Shown piece by piece: positions 11,218 through 21,400 of a DNA stretch of 64,000 bases (within the stretch, counting starts at the first letter, position 1; every line of letters begins with the position of its first letter). The notes under the pieces are model-generated. The model made no database searches. It was not told the origin of the DNA and worked only from the letters and a program-made list of their open reading frames with translations. The position numbers and the translations under genes were made by a program. Source of the stretch: Symsagittifera roscoffensis (taxonomy: Eukaryota; Xenacoelomorpha; Acoela; Convolutidae); NCBI RefSeq assembly GCF_963678635.1, contig NC_087066.1:58174312-58238311 (forward strand). The letters are read 5' to 3'.

Positions 11218-14200
11218 TGTCGATAATCACAGTGGGCGGCCACGAGGTAACCAGAAACTTGAGCGAGCCGAGCGACCAGACAATAATGCACATTGACGTG
11301 TATGCAGACTATTTGAGTGGTATAAGCCCACAAACGACTTCTAGAGCACTGAGAGCACTACTCATGAGAGGGGGCAGCAAGTCGGTACGTGTTGATAGCA
11401 GATATACTGAAGCTTATGGTCCACACGAGGTGATGCTAAATATAGATGGGATTAACATCTATACCAAGACGATGATAACATGTGACGAAGACCTAATTGG
11501 ACAAATCTACGTAGGGAAAGAAGAATTGAAAGTGAGATCGATTGGACACTGCGCCATGCTTGAGGAAGATGCAATGCACATCGGGACGGAGGCAGATGTG
11601 ACAGGGCACGTGCTGTATATAAGTGGCAAAAAGACTCAGTTGCGTGGGTTGCTTGACACGGGAGCAGTCTTGAGCGTTATACCAATCGAAACTTGGGAGA
11701 AGATGGGCTTTGACAAAGGTGACTTGATAGACTCGAGAATACGGCTGTCAGCTGCAAACAAAGGGGCCCTACGGGTGCTGGGCAGGACGCCGATAATAGC
11801 CCTCAATTTGGGGGAACGTAACCTGTGGATGAGCTTTATCGTGGTAGAAAACCTAGATGAATCTGACCAATTCATTTTGGGCAGAGACTTCATCAGGAAT
11901 TTCGACGTAACGATTGATCTAAATAACGCAATGTTCAGGATACGGAACCCGGATAGGAGGTACGCAATCAAACCGGTAAATTTAATAATGGCAAATGAAA
12001 ACAAAGCACCGGTATTCTTGAGTAGGAGGGTGAGGCTAAAAGCTAATGAAGCGGCAATCGTAAGTTTGAGGATGAAAAATTACAATGAACTAAGTGACAA
12101 CAAGCAAGTGTGCATAGTTCCGAATCCTAATAGTCAAAGTGCTGCTGTTTTAGGAAGATCATTTTCGATAACGAAGAGCGGCCTCTGCGTCAGTGTCTTG
12201 TTGAATACCCTTGATACACCGATCACGATACAGAGAGGGAGGAAACTGGGATATGCTTTACCGGTTAAAACTCGATATGAAACAATTGAGAACTCAAAAC
12301 AAAATGAAGTTGTTGATTGTCCCAATCACAGGGACAAAATTTGTATCTTGAGACGATTGCAGAAAATAAAAGATTCTTCAGGTCTTATTAGTTCACTTAA
12401 GTCAGAAACGGATGATGGTCTTTCGAGCTGTTCGAACTTTCCAGAGCGACCCACACTAGATGAAATGCAAAATGAAAAACCGGTCCTGCCGGAGATTGAA
12501 CATTTGAGGGGCAAACTGAAAGATGAACAGCTCGAAGCCATCAAGGACGTACTAGAGCGGAACGAGGAAGTTTTTTCGAGGCATAAGGCGGATATCGGGT
12601 GTTGTAATTTCGTTGAGCATGAAATAGAACTTGAGGAAAACGCGGTACCACACAGGAAGGGGGCGAGGCGCATGACCCCACACAAATCGGACGCGTGTAG
12701 AAAAGAGATCGAGACGTTACTAGAGTATGACATGATAGAACCATCCAAGTCACCGTGGGCGTGTGAAGTAGTGATGGCCAAAAAGAAAGGCGACCAGTTG
12801 AGGTTTTGTTGTGACTTTCGATACCTGAACTCCGTCACGGTGAAGGATGCCTATCCCATACCTAGGATTGATGAGAGCCTCTCGAAGTTAGGTGATGCAA
12901 AATTTTTTACGACTCTTTATTTAGGCTCGGCCTTTTGGCAAGTACCACTAAGGAAGCAGGACAGGGACAAGACAGGGTTTGCCTGCGAGTTGGGTCTGTT
13001 TCAATGGAAACGGATGCCGTTTGGACTTTGCAATGCCACAGCCACGTTTCAGCGGTTGATGGCACACGCGCTGATAGGCGTAACGAAGAAGTATGGCAAC
13101 CTAGTAATGTGCTACGTGGATGACGTGGTAATAGCGACGCCAACACTGGAAGACCACATTGAGAGACTAGACGAAGTGTTTGCATGCATGAAGAGGTCGG
13201 GGCTAAAGTGTAAACCATCAAAGTGCGAGATACTCAAGGACTCAATAAAATACTTGGGCAGGATGGTAGACAAGCACGGCATCAGACCTGATACGGACGC
13301 CGTGGAAGCAGTCCTGACCTGGAAATCACCGAAGACAGAGCACCAGTTGATGAGCTTCCTGGGTTTCGCTAACTATTATAGAGAGTTCATCAAAGGCTAT
13401 GCAGACAAGGTATACCCGATGCAACAATTAATGAGACACAAGGGCAAGAAGTTCACGTGGAACAACGCAGCAGAAGAGTCATTCCAGAGGATAAAGAAAG
13501 AGCTATGTGAGGCACCAGTACTGGGTATGCCGACTGAGAAAGGGATGTACGTGCTGGACACGGATGCGTCGGTAGTCGCGATTTCTGGGATTCTCCACCA
13601 AGAACAAGAATGGAATGGGAAGACAGTCTTGAGACCAATAGCGTACGGGAGCAAAGTCCTGAGTGACACGGAAATGAAGTACGGAGCACCGAAAGCTGAG
13701 ATGTTCGCGGTGGTTACCTTTGTCGAGAAATACAGGGCATACCTGGGCAGTGAGCCATTCAAGTTGCGAGTCGACAACAGAGCACTGAGCTGGCTGAAAA
13801 CGTACTCAATGGACCAAAGTTACATTGGGAGGTGGATAGTTCGCCTGGACGGATACAACATGATAATTGAGCATAGAACGCGAGATAAACATCAGAATGC
13901 CGACAGCTTGAGTAAGAAGACAGAGTTCTATGAGAGACAAGAGCAAAGAGAAGCAGACAGACCTGAAATCAAAGATGGCTTCTCATTCATGGAAAAGGAA
14001 ACGTACGACAGTCTTCCACTCACGAGATGGCTGGACAAGTCAGGCAAACCGATAGAAGATCATCCTGAATTGCCTAAGGAGTCTCCAGAGAAGACCATAT
14101 TGAGGAAGAGCAAGAGGATTCCGATTGAGATTATACTCAAGTCGAAGATCGTGAAGGAGACGCTCAAGGCAAAAGGCTATGATCTTAACCAGGTGGAAGC

Positions 14201-17200
14201 AGGAACTGCACAGATAGATGATGACTTAATGAGGTTGCTCGAGAAACTATCAGATGATAAGCCAGTGATCCAGGAGAAGGGTACAGAGAAACCGGAATTC
14301 ACTATACTTCGGAGAAAAGAGACAGTGAACGATACTGACTCATCAAGAGGAAGCGTCACTGACAGCAAAGATGTCGTGCGGTCACTAGTTCTGGAGCAGA
14401 CCAGGGTTAGGAAAAAGAAAGTGACGTTCAAGGAAGATACTGAACACCTGGGACTAGGTCAAGAGTCCGGGGAGTGTTCCAGGTTCACGGAAGAAGGAAC
14501 CGGGGAAGGAAAATTGTCCGGGGAGCGTGAAGGATGGGATGAAGACTCGGATGAGATCAGCGAAAACCAGGACAGTCTGTGCATGATACTGGCGGAAGAG
14601 AAGACAAGGCACCACGACAGGGAGTTACAGACGGATCCATCTTCAGGAACATACAACATGGACATACAGGAGATGCGAGGTGGTGAGGAACTTGAGAAAA
14701 TTGCGGTCGCAAGGAAACCATTCAGGGGACTATCATGCAACTCAAACATCAGAACGAATCTGGTGCCAGAAGATGATATGAAAATCGTGAAAAGGATGAT
14801 ATGCGTGAAACTGAGTGATGACATCCACAACCCTGGTGAGATGAATGGACAGATCATGGCGTTAAAGGAGCATGTCAAGGCAAGATATAGGCTGTCAGAC
14901 CTAATAAGAGCCCAGAAGAATGACAAAATGACAAGTAACCTCTCCAAATGGATCCAGTCGGGGGTCAAGGAGAAGGGGGAACTTGAGGAAGACAACTACA
15001 AGATCTTGAGCCAGTTCTACAAAGAAAAGAGAGACTTACTTTATCACACAGCTGATGGAGTGGTAGCGTGCAAGAGGAGAGATGAGGAAAAGATATTACA
15101 CAAACACAACCTCATCATACTACCACAATTGTACCAGACAGAGGTGCTTTTCAGATCACACGACCATATGGGTCACCAGGGGATAGACAAAGTACAACAA
15201 AAGATACTTCACAGATTTGATTGGCCAGGAATGAGAAAAGCTTGCGAGAGATGGGTGAATGCCTGCCTGGCATGTCTCCAGGTAAAAGACCCAAGGAAGA
15301 TGAAGTTTCCCCTCAAGTCCGTTGAGAGCTCGGAGTTCAATGAAGTGGTGCAGATAGACCATCAAAAAATCTGCATGACAGAGTCGGGATACAGTCAGAT
15401 ACTGGTTATAATAGATCACTTCACAAAGTTGGCGGAAGCGGTTCCGTGCCAGACAGCCTCGGCCGAAGAGACATGTGATCATCTGATAACGCATTGGATA
15501 TCGCGGTATGGTTGTCCAATGACTTTCCAGTCGGACAACGGCAAAGCTTTTGTGGGGGACTTGACAAAAGAATTGATGAAGAGATCGCACATTGCTCAAG
15601 CACCCTCGACGACCTATCATCCGCAGACCAATGGGTTGGTAGAGAGACAAAACAGGACACTGGTCAACATGTTAATGGTGTACTGCTCAAGATACATGAC
15701 GGACTGGGACAAATACCTGCCACAGGTAGTAGGAGCCTACAACAGTACACAGCACTCAACTACGGGCATCAGTCCTTTCATGATGTTGACGGGCAGGGAG
15801 AGAGCAATGCCTCTGACATTCTTTTACCCGGAATACGAGGGGAAAAGGACGTCGCCTCAGGCATACGTGAAAGAAGCGATCAAAAGACAACAGGAGTTGA
15901 ACGAGCTATGCAGGAGGAACACGGCGCAAGCGCAAATGAGGCAACGCAGGAAATACGACGAAAAAATATTAAGAGCAAAGCCATATGAAGTGGGCAAATA
16001 CGTGTGGGTCTTCCAAAATGTAATACCGCCCAAGGGAACAAAGAAACTACTCAAGAAGTGGAGGGGACCATTCATGATAACGGAGGTTCATCAACAAGGA
16101 CGGTTCTATCGCTTGAGTACTGGGCGAGCGGCACATTATGAAAATCTGAAGCTTCACGTCCCGTCCCCAGAGGATTGGTGCATACCGAAGGACATGGAGG
16201 GTCTTGAGTACCTGGTGGTAGAGCCAGCGTGTGAAGTGAATGAGAAAGGTACTCGAGAGAAAAATGATGGTAATGCGAACTTGAGTTTGGACGACAATGA
16301 AAAGATAGGAGTGGGGTCTGATGCAGGATCATTTGTAGAAGAAGACTGGAACGACCCGGAGCAAGACGAGGTGCCGAAGTGGATGGAGCCGGATCGACCA
16401 ACACCACCGGAAACCAGGACTGGCAATCGTAAACGCACCGGCATGAGGTACAACAGGTACGGGGATGACTTCTTGATCGATAAGATACAGCCAGACAATT
16501 TGGGCGAGGAATTACTGAAGGCAGGCGAACTGGAAGCCGGAGAGGAATGGCAGGTCATTGACGATGGTGGTCATTATCCGCAGGATGATTACTCGACGCC
16601 AGAAGTAGAAACGGATCTCGAACAGAGTGAGATAGAGAGGAGGGAGAACACGAACTTGAGGATTCTAGAGTGGATGCGTGATGTCAAAGACGAGAGCCGC
16701 GAAGGACAAAGCATTCAGCAAGTCGATGTATCAGCAGCAAATTACATGAAGACAGAGGACCCTCTTTTCGGATGGACGGCAACAGACAGGCCACTGGACA
16801 TTCCTCAGGACAATTCAGACCCGACAACATCGACGAGGACGTCGATAAATATTTTTGTCCGGGGAGTGGGGGTAGGACTTACCCACACCGAAAATTTGAT
16901 GATAAAGAAGCTCAAGGAAGTGAGAGAAACGAGCGAATTGGAACTAGAGGAAGAAGAGCCAGAGCCTACTATAGGTCGGAATTTCAAAACGAAATTCGAA
17001 ATACCCAATGAATACTCGGAGAACATCATGATAACAGATAGCGACTTCATCCTGTCAAACAGGACCAGCGCGATCTGCATCACGGCGGACATGAGTTTCA
17101 AATCAAGATTGGAAGCTGACTTCAAAAGAGAGTACCAGAATGTAGAGTTTCTGTTCAGACAGAGACCAGGACTGGGAGGGATGGCAGCGCTTCCACCGTC

Positions 17201-17471
17201 AGTGGCACAAGTCCCGGGCAAATATCTGTGCTTCCTAGTAACGAGGGTCAATGACAGGAACACAATCGATCCCGAACACGTGATATTGGCACTAACAAGA
17301 TTACGAGACTTCATGATTGAAAGAGGGATAACAGAAGTCTCAATGCCGGTGTATGACCCAAACAGGGGCAAACTGAGCCCGAGGGAATTGTACGCTATCC
17401 TAAATGTGGTCTTTGCAGAAACTGAGATAATGGTGTATCTTCATAAGAAGTACTACTTGAGCATCGCCTGA
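11091..17471 (+). CDS. pol: E2 Pol polyprotein: PR-RT-RNaseH-IN plus macro-like C-terminus
   Basis: The frame is -1 to gag and open from 11091; its first ATG is 11178. Numbering here counts residue 1 at 11154. The protease has LLDTGA (D168). In RT, motif A reads FFTTLYLGSAFWQV, so Y589 stands where the catalytic Asp belongs (codon TAT), while YVDD is intact at 654-657. RNase H has TDAS, an E and VDN, followed by HQNADSLS. Integrase has an HHCC-type zinc region (GHQGIDK...CLAC), a catalytic D (QIDHQ), SDNGKAF, and E in LVERQN, then KKWRGPF. An unusually long linker separates RNase H from integrase. After integrase come ~300 acidic residues and a macro-domain-like end (about 1955-2105). The frame is otherwise unbroken over 2105 codons. 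Expression probably needs a -1 frameshift, but I see no canonical heptamer in the 127-nt overlap. Confidence 0.93.
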   Translation, partial: RSINRIETNTRGCTRLNKDRELQYCENGDMQPFGISKIGARIMSIITVGGHEVTRNLSEPSDQTIMHIDVYADYLSGISPQTTSRALRALLMRGGSKSVRVDSRYTEAYGPHEVMLNIDGINIYTKTMITCDEDLIGQIYVGKEELKVRSIGHCAMLEEDAMHIGTEADVTGHVLYISGKKTQLRGLLDTGAVLSVIPIETWEKMGFDKGDLIDSRIRLSAANKGALRVLGRTPIIALNLGERNLWMSFIVVENLDESDQFILGRDFIRNFDVTIDLNNAMFRIRNPDRRYAIKPVNLIMANENKAPVFLSRRVRLKANEAAIVSLRMKNYNELSDNKQVCIVPNPNSQSAAVLGRSFSITKSGLCVSVLLNTLDTPITIQRGRKLGYALPVKTRYETIENSKQNEVVDCPNHRDKICILRRLQKIKDSSGLISSLKSETDDGLSSCSNFPERPTLDEMQNEKPVLPEIEHLRGKLKDEQLEAIKDVLERNEEVFSRHKADIGCCNFVEHEIELEENAVPHRKGARRMTPHKSDACRKEIETLLEYDMIEPSKSPWACEVVMAKKKGDQLRFCCDFRYLNSVTVKDAYPIPRIDESLSKLGDAKFFTTLYLGSAFWQVPLRKQDRDKTGFACELGLFQWKRMPFGLCNATATFQRLMAHALIGVTKKYGNLVMCYVDDVVIATPTLEDHIERLDEVFACMKRSGLKCKPSKCEILKDSIKYLGRMVDKHGIRPDTDAVEAVLTWKSPKTEHQLMSFLGFANYYREFIKGYADKVYPMQQLMRHKGKKFTWNNAAEESFQRIKKELCEAPVLGMPTEKGMYVLDTDASVVAISGILHQEQEWNGKTVLRPIAYGSKVLSDTEMKYGAPKAEMFAVVTFVEKYRAYLGSEPFKLRVDNRALSWLKTYSMDQSYIGRWIVRLDGYNMIIEHRTRDKHQNADSLSKKTEFYERQEQREADRPEIKDGFSFMEKETYDSLPLTRWLDKSGKPIEDHPELPKESPEKTILRKSKRIPIEIILKSKIVKETLKAKGYDLNQVEAGTAQIDDDLMRLLEKLSDDKPVIQEKGTEKPEFTILRRKETVNDTDSSRGSVTDSKDVVRSLVLEQTRVRKKKVTFKEDTEHLGLGQESGECSRFTEEGTGEGKLSGEREGWDEDSDEISENQDSLCMILAEEKTRHHDRELQTDPSSGTYNMDIQEMRGGEELEKIAVARKPFRGLSCNSNIRTNLVPEDDMKIVKRMICVKLSDDIHNPGEMNGQIMALKEHVKARYRLSDLIRAQKNDKMTSNLSKWIQSGVKEKGELEEDNYKILSQFYKEKRDLLYHTADGVVACKRRDEEKILHKHNLIILPQLYQTEVLFRSHDHMGHQGIDKVQQKILHRFDWPGMRKACERWVNACLACLQVKDPRKMKFPLKSVESSEFNEVVQIDHQKICMTESGYSQILVIIDHFTKLAEAVPCQTASAEETCDHLITHWISRYGCPMTFQSDNGKAFVGDLTKELMKRSHIAQAPSTTYHPQTNGLVERQNRTLVNMLMVYCSRYMTDWDKYLPQVVGAYNSTQHSTTGISPFMMLTGRERAMPLTFFYPEYEGKRTSPQAYVKEAIKRQQELNELCRRNTAQAQMRQRRKYDEKILRAKPYEVGKYVWVFQNVIPPKGTKKLLKKWRGPFMITEVHQQGRFYRLSTGRAAHYENLKLHVPSPEDWCIPKDMEGLEYLVVEPACEVNEKGTREKNDGNANLSLDDNEKIGVGSDAGSFVEEDWNDPEQDEVPKWMEPDRPTPPETRTGNRKRTGMRYNRYGDDFLIDKIQPDNLGEELLKAGELEAGEEWQVIDDGGHYPQDDYSTPEVETDLEQSEIERRENTNLRILEWMRDVKDESREGQSIQQVDVSAANYMKTEDPLFGWTATDRPLDIPQDNSDPTTSTRTSINIFVRGVGVGLTHTENLMIKKLKEVRETSELELEEEEPEPTIGRNFKTKFEIPNEYSENIMITDSDFILSNRTSAICITADMSFKSRLEADFKREYQNVEFLFRQRPGLGGMAALPPSVAQVPGKYLCFLVTRVNDRNTIDPEHVILALTRLRDFMIERGITEVSMPVYDPNRGKLSPRELYAILNVVFAETEIMVYLHKKYYLSIA
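17020..17471 (+). other. Macro-domain-like module at the C-terminus of E2 Pol
   Basis: The last ~150 residues of Pol follow the layout of single-domain macro proteins of the OARD1/Poa1p type, which bind or hydrolyse ADP-ribose. They run: strand plus 'SAICITADM', helix 'LEADFKREYQNVEFLF', 'GLGGMAAL', 'KYLCFLVTR', helix 'HVILALTRLRDFMIERGI', strand 'EVSMPVYDP', helix 'ELYAILNVVFAET', strand 'EIMVYLH'. The Gly-rich binding loops (GAGIA and GCGLD in the family) are replaced here (FKSRLEA and YDPNRGKL). ADP-ribose binding may therefore be lost or altered. The call rests on pattern only. Confidence 0.6.
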
Positions 17472-17972
17472 GTCGGGTACATGGGGGTATCGAGTCGGGT
17501 GTGAGGGAGGAGTCTTGAGTTAGGTACTGGGGTGCGGCGCAGGTAAAGGGATCTTAAAGATATGATTGGCATGACAATTGAATTTTAAAAAAGAGTTAAC
17601 GGTGCTAAAACATAAAATGAATCTGCATGCTTTTAAGGGAATCCCAATTGAATTGTTTTAAGTGATATGAAAATGATAAGATTTTAACCATACTGGTAAA
17701 AGGGGGGTCTCTAGGTTAGGAACATGACATGTCAAGTTTCAATATGCTTTCTGTTTTCAGATCAAGTTTGAAAAACAAAGTTGAAAATCCAACTATACTC
17801 AAGCGAGAAACAGAAAGAGAAACCTTGATTGAACTCGCGATAATCGGCACTTACAGCAAGTATTTGCAAGGGAACATTTCGAGAGAATTCTTGAGTAAGG
17901 TAATTCTTGAGCTGGTAAGGTAATTCTTGAGCTGGTTAACACATACCTGTATACATCCCGAAGTCACGAAGA
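17472..17972 (+). other. E2 spacer between pol and third gene
   Basis: This is non-coding. It contains a good splice-acceptor-like sequence CTTTCTGTTTTCAG ending at 17760, which would fit production of a spliced subgenomic mRNA for the third gene, as for env genes of retroviruses and errantiviruses. A short direct repeat GGTAATTCTTGAGCTG occurs at about 17900-17935. No promoter can be seen. Confidence 0.4.
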
Positions 17973-18452
17973 ATGGCAGACCGATTATGGAAATCCGTGC
18001 CCGCGGCCCTGAAGAAGCCCACTCTTGATGAGCTGTACAGACGCCTGAGGGACTTGGACTACACCCAAATAGACGAGAGAATGGCGGTGATGCTGAATGC
18101 CATCCTCCAGTTGGAGGACCAGGGTGAGTGCAGGGAGTCTGCAACGGAGGCTGTCTTGATGATCGGCTACACCACCGAGGGAATATCGAACCAAGAACAG
18201 ACCAGATGCTTGTCTTGGAATGTGGATGGAGGAGTAAGGGGTTTTGACTTGGCAAGGAATCCTGGCCTGAATAACAATACCGAATATGGCGCAGGGGAAT
18301 TCCCACTACCGACTAGGCCAACAGTAAGATCCACAAGCCAGAGCTCGAGTAGGGTGCCATCGATGTCACGAACGCAACAGACGACCGAGGCATATCCGGA
18401 TCCTAGGTGTTCCAAAGAAAGAGCTCGAGAAGACGCAGAAGGAAAGGAATAA
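17973..18452 (+). CDS. E2 ORF3a: N-terminal part of third protein (159 codons to stop)
   Basis: ATG at 17973 has a purine at -3 (AAGAATGG). The product starts MADRLWKSVPAALKKPTLDE, is mainly helical-looking to residue ~70, then Ser/Thr-rich. I do not recognise it. The frame ends at TAA 18450-18452. The downstream long ORF is open in the +1 frame from 18328, so the two overlap by about 125 nt. Protein-like sequence passes from this frame to the next near CCT-AGG-T (about 18402-18408). It is probably the N-terminus of the same protein as ORF3b, joined by +1 frameshifting or broken by a 1-nt indel. Confidence 0.6.
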   Translation: MADRLWKSVPAALKKPTLDELYRRLRDLDYTQIDERMAVMLNAILQLEDQGECRESATEAVLMIGYTTEGISNQEQTRCLSWNVDGGVRGFDLARNPGLNNNTEYGAGEFPLPTRPTVRSTSQSSSRVPSMSRTQQTTEAYPDPRCSKERAREDAEGKE

Positions 18453-21400
18453 GGCGAACCTCGATCGGGATCAGGCAAAGCTGGATCGGGAGAAGGTTCA
18501 GCTGGAAAGGGACCAGGCGGTCAACGAGCGAGACCAGGCTCTGAGGTTGCTTGAGATGCAAAAAGCTGAACATCAACAGGAGTTAAGGGTGCGGGAGAAC
18601 GCCGCAAATCGTGATCAACTGAGGTCGGAATTGGACAGAATAGAACAACGACAACGCGAGCTTGATGCACAGAAGGGAGCCAGGCCGAAGGAGCGAGTGG
18701 TCACCAGCTCGAGGCCAGAGTCACGTATGGAGGTGGATGAAGCCCCCAGAGCAAGAGCATGGTTCAACCTTGACCGCGAGGCCCGAGAACACATGAGTGA
18801 AGGGTTGGAAGTCTGGATACCGAATGACGCAACGTCTTCCTTGCGTAGCCTAGAGACGCAACCCATACGCCCACTGATGGATGTGGAGCTGCCAGGATAT
18901 ACCCCAACCTCGACCTCGAGTGACAGTCAGGTGAGCGGCGGCTCATCGCGTCTGAAAGAACTGGGCGAGATATTGCGACAAAAGAGTCGTGAGAGTTCGG
19001 CAAGACCGGAGCTTCCCCCGACGTGGAGGGAACAGCCGGTTAGGAGTGTCGTGATCTCGAGTTATAAGAAGAATACAGAGGGGAGGTACCACAGGCACAA
19101 TCGGCTGGACTGGAGTGCGGAGCAGAAAGCTAGGAGAGACTGCTTTCATGATGCGGCCTGGGTGCAGTACTTGGCGCCACCCCGGGTACCAGAAGGTGCG
19201 GTTCACCTAATCGTAGGGGACAGCCTGGTGCGGGTGTTGACCCGGATCCGATCGCACTGGCAGACGGGAATCTTGAGTTTCGCTGGAGCTGCCACGCCAC
19301 AGATGTTGGCAACGCTTGACATGCTGGGGATGACCAAAGTATACACGGTGACCCTGATGGTCGGGACCAACGATGTGTCAAGGGGTGAAGCGAGGAAAAT
19401 AACAAGGCTGCACGATAAGGTGAGCTGCCTTCTTGAGGAACTGAGGATTCAGATGGACCCCATCCTGTTGACGATATGTACTGTCCCCTACAACATGATG
19501 TTTGATCAGCACGCCTTGGAGATGAACGAGAAGGTGCGGAACCTAAACAAGGTGATAAGAGACATCCACCGGAAGAGTGTGCTCCCTGTCAGACTGTTGG
19601 ACGTGGCAGAGCGCATGGAGAAAGAGGGATTCCCTGAAGACACCTCCAATGATGGAATCCTATTTGATAGACCAAGGGGAGCAGAGTGGCTAAACGACGT
19701 CTTCCAAGAACACATAAACGCGCTAGAGGCGGATCTGCTAGAGACAGCCCAATTCACATTAGGACCACCTCCGAACCCACCATTCCTTGCCTCAAGGGCC
19801 TTGTCTGGTCGCTTGGGACCGAGAGTTGACACTAGAGACAGTTCAAGGAGCAGCCAGACCAGATTGCAGAGTGCCACGCCAATGGAGTCTGAGGAGGTGA
19901 CGTCATCAACACCTCCAAGCTCGGCGATATCCTCAGTGGTAGTGGCGGAGAGCAAACGGGAAAAGAAGTCTATGGAGACCGCTCGCTTGAGATATCCTGA
20001 GAAGGTGAAAGAACTGGATCTAGAGAGTTTGGAATGCAGGCGAGAATTGGCGGAAACCCTGGGGGTCGAACGAGTGTCACACGAGGACTTGAATGGGCAT
20101 CATTGCGTGGACTGGTTGAAAGCTCATGAGGCGCACTTCTCGAGAGCGAAGTTGATGGAGACCACAGACCTGACTGGAATTCCCACAAAAGCGATCATGG
20201 GACCCATTAACTACAGACCTCTCAAGCTGCTGGGGAGTCCTGGACTTATAGCAGAACCTCCCAAGTACCGAACTAGCATCGCCAGGATCAGGTTGGCAAC
20301 CCCGGCACAGTTAAAGGTGGTAGACAAGCTACTCAATCCGGGAGGAACGGGATTGCCAGATGCCGCTTACGAAGGCTCGAAATTGGCGAAAGATCCCAGG
20401 TACGGGAAGCCCTGTGGGAGTACCCAGCTGGCCAAAACCCTGGCAGTTTATGATAGAGCAGATCCAGCTGCTGCGAGAGTAGTCATTGTGGCGGGATCAG
20501 ACTTCGAAAGAACGTCTCCCAAGTTGTTCTGGCCGGAGACTTTGATATACTCTTTGCCAGGAGCTGATTTAAATCAGATGTTAACTCTGGTGGTGGCAAT
20601 AAAGTCGGAGATGCCCTGTGAACCTGAGCTGCTATTGTTTGCAGGAATGAATGATCACCTGCACGCGATGGGACTTCTTGAGCAACTAAAGGGCGATGAA
20701 ATTCCGACATCGAGGAAGATATGGGAAGCCATTCAAGCGTTGTTTGCGGCGATGAATGAAGTGCAAGAGAATGTTGTCTCGAGATTCGGGTCCAAGACGA
20801 AGGTGGTGTTTACCACATCCCCTGGATACGCGAATATGCCACCCGCCCTACAGTTCGTGTACGCGGTCTTGATCCTGATAGCAGAAGGGAATGAATGGCG
20901 GATTCTAATGGCGGCTCCCAATCGGGAGTTGGAGCCATCGAACCTGAGGCTTCGCAAGTCAGAATTGGCGGCGGCATGGGCGGACATATCTCATGCACTG
21001 AGGGGCTTTTATGGACTAGCCGACATCCTGATCGTATTAGACGAGGTGCTCTTGCTAGAGATATCGAACTTTGCCAGGCAACTCAAGTTCAGCCCAGTCA
21101 TCGGGGACGATCACCCGGCGATAAGCAAATTAACGGCCAGCTTGTGGTTTCGGAGTATGGACGTGAAGATCACAAACTCCACCAGCAAGTCTAGAGGTCC
21201 CAGTAACGAGAGAAGAAATGTGGCCGAGACGGAAAAGCAATTAGAATCGATGAAATATCGTTTGACCCAAGAGAATGGCTGGTGGCCATTTTTGACACCA
21301 AGGCTGGAGAACGCCACGAACAAGACAAGGGAGGAAGCACCACCCCTCGTGAAACAAGTCTGGAGTTTTCTGGAGAAACAACTGGAGCTGGCCGAAACAA

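Noticed and set aside
9001-17371. Many minus-strand ORFs of 60-200 codons across gag and pol
   Set aside because: They are shadows of the AG-rich plus-strand coding frames; the long plus frames carry all recognisable motifs.
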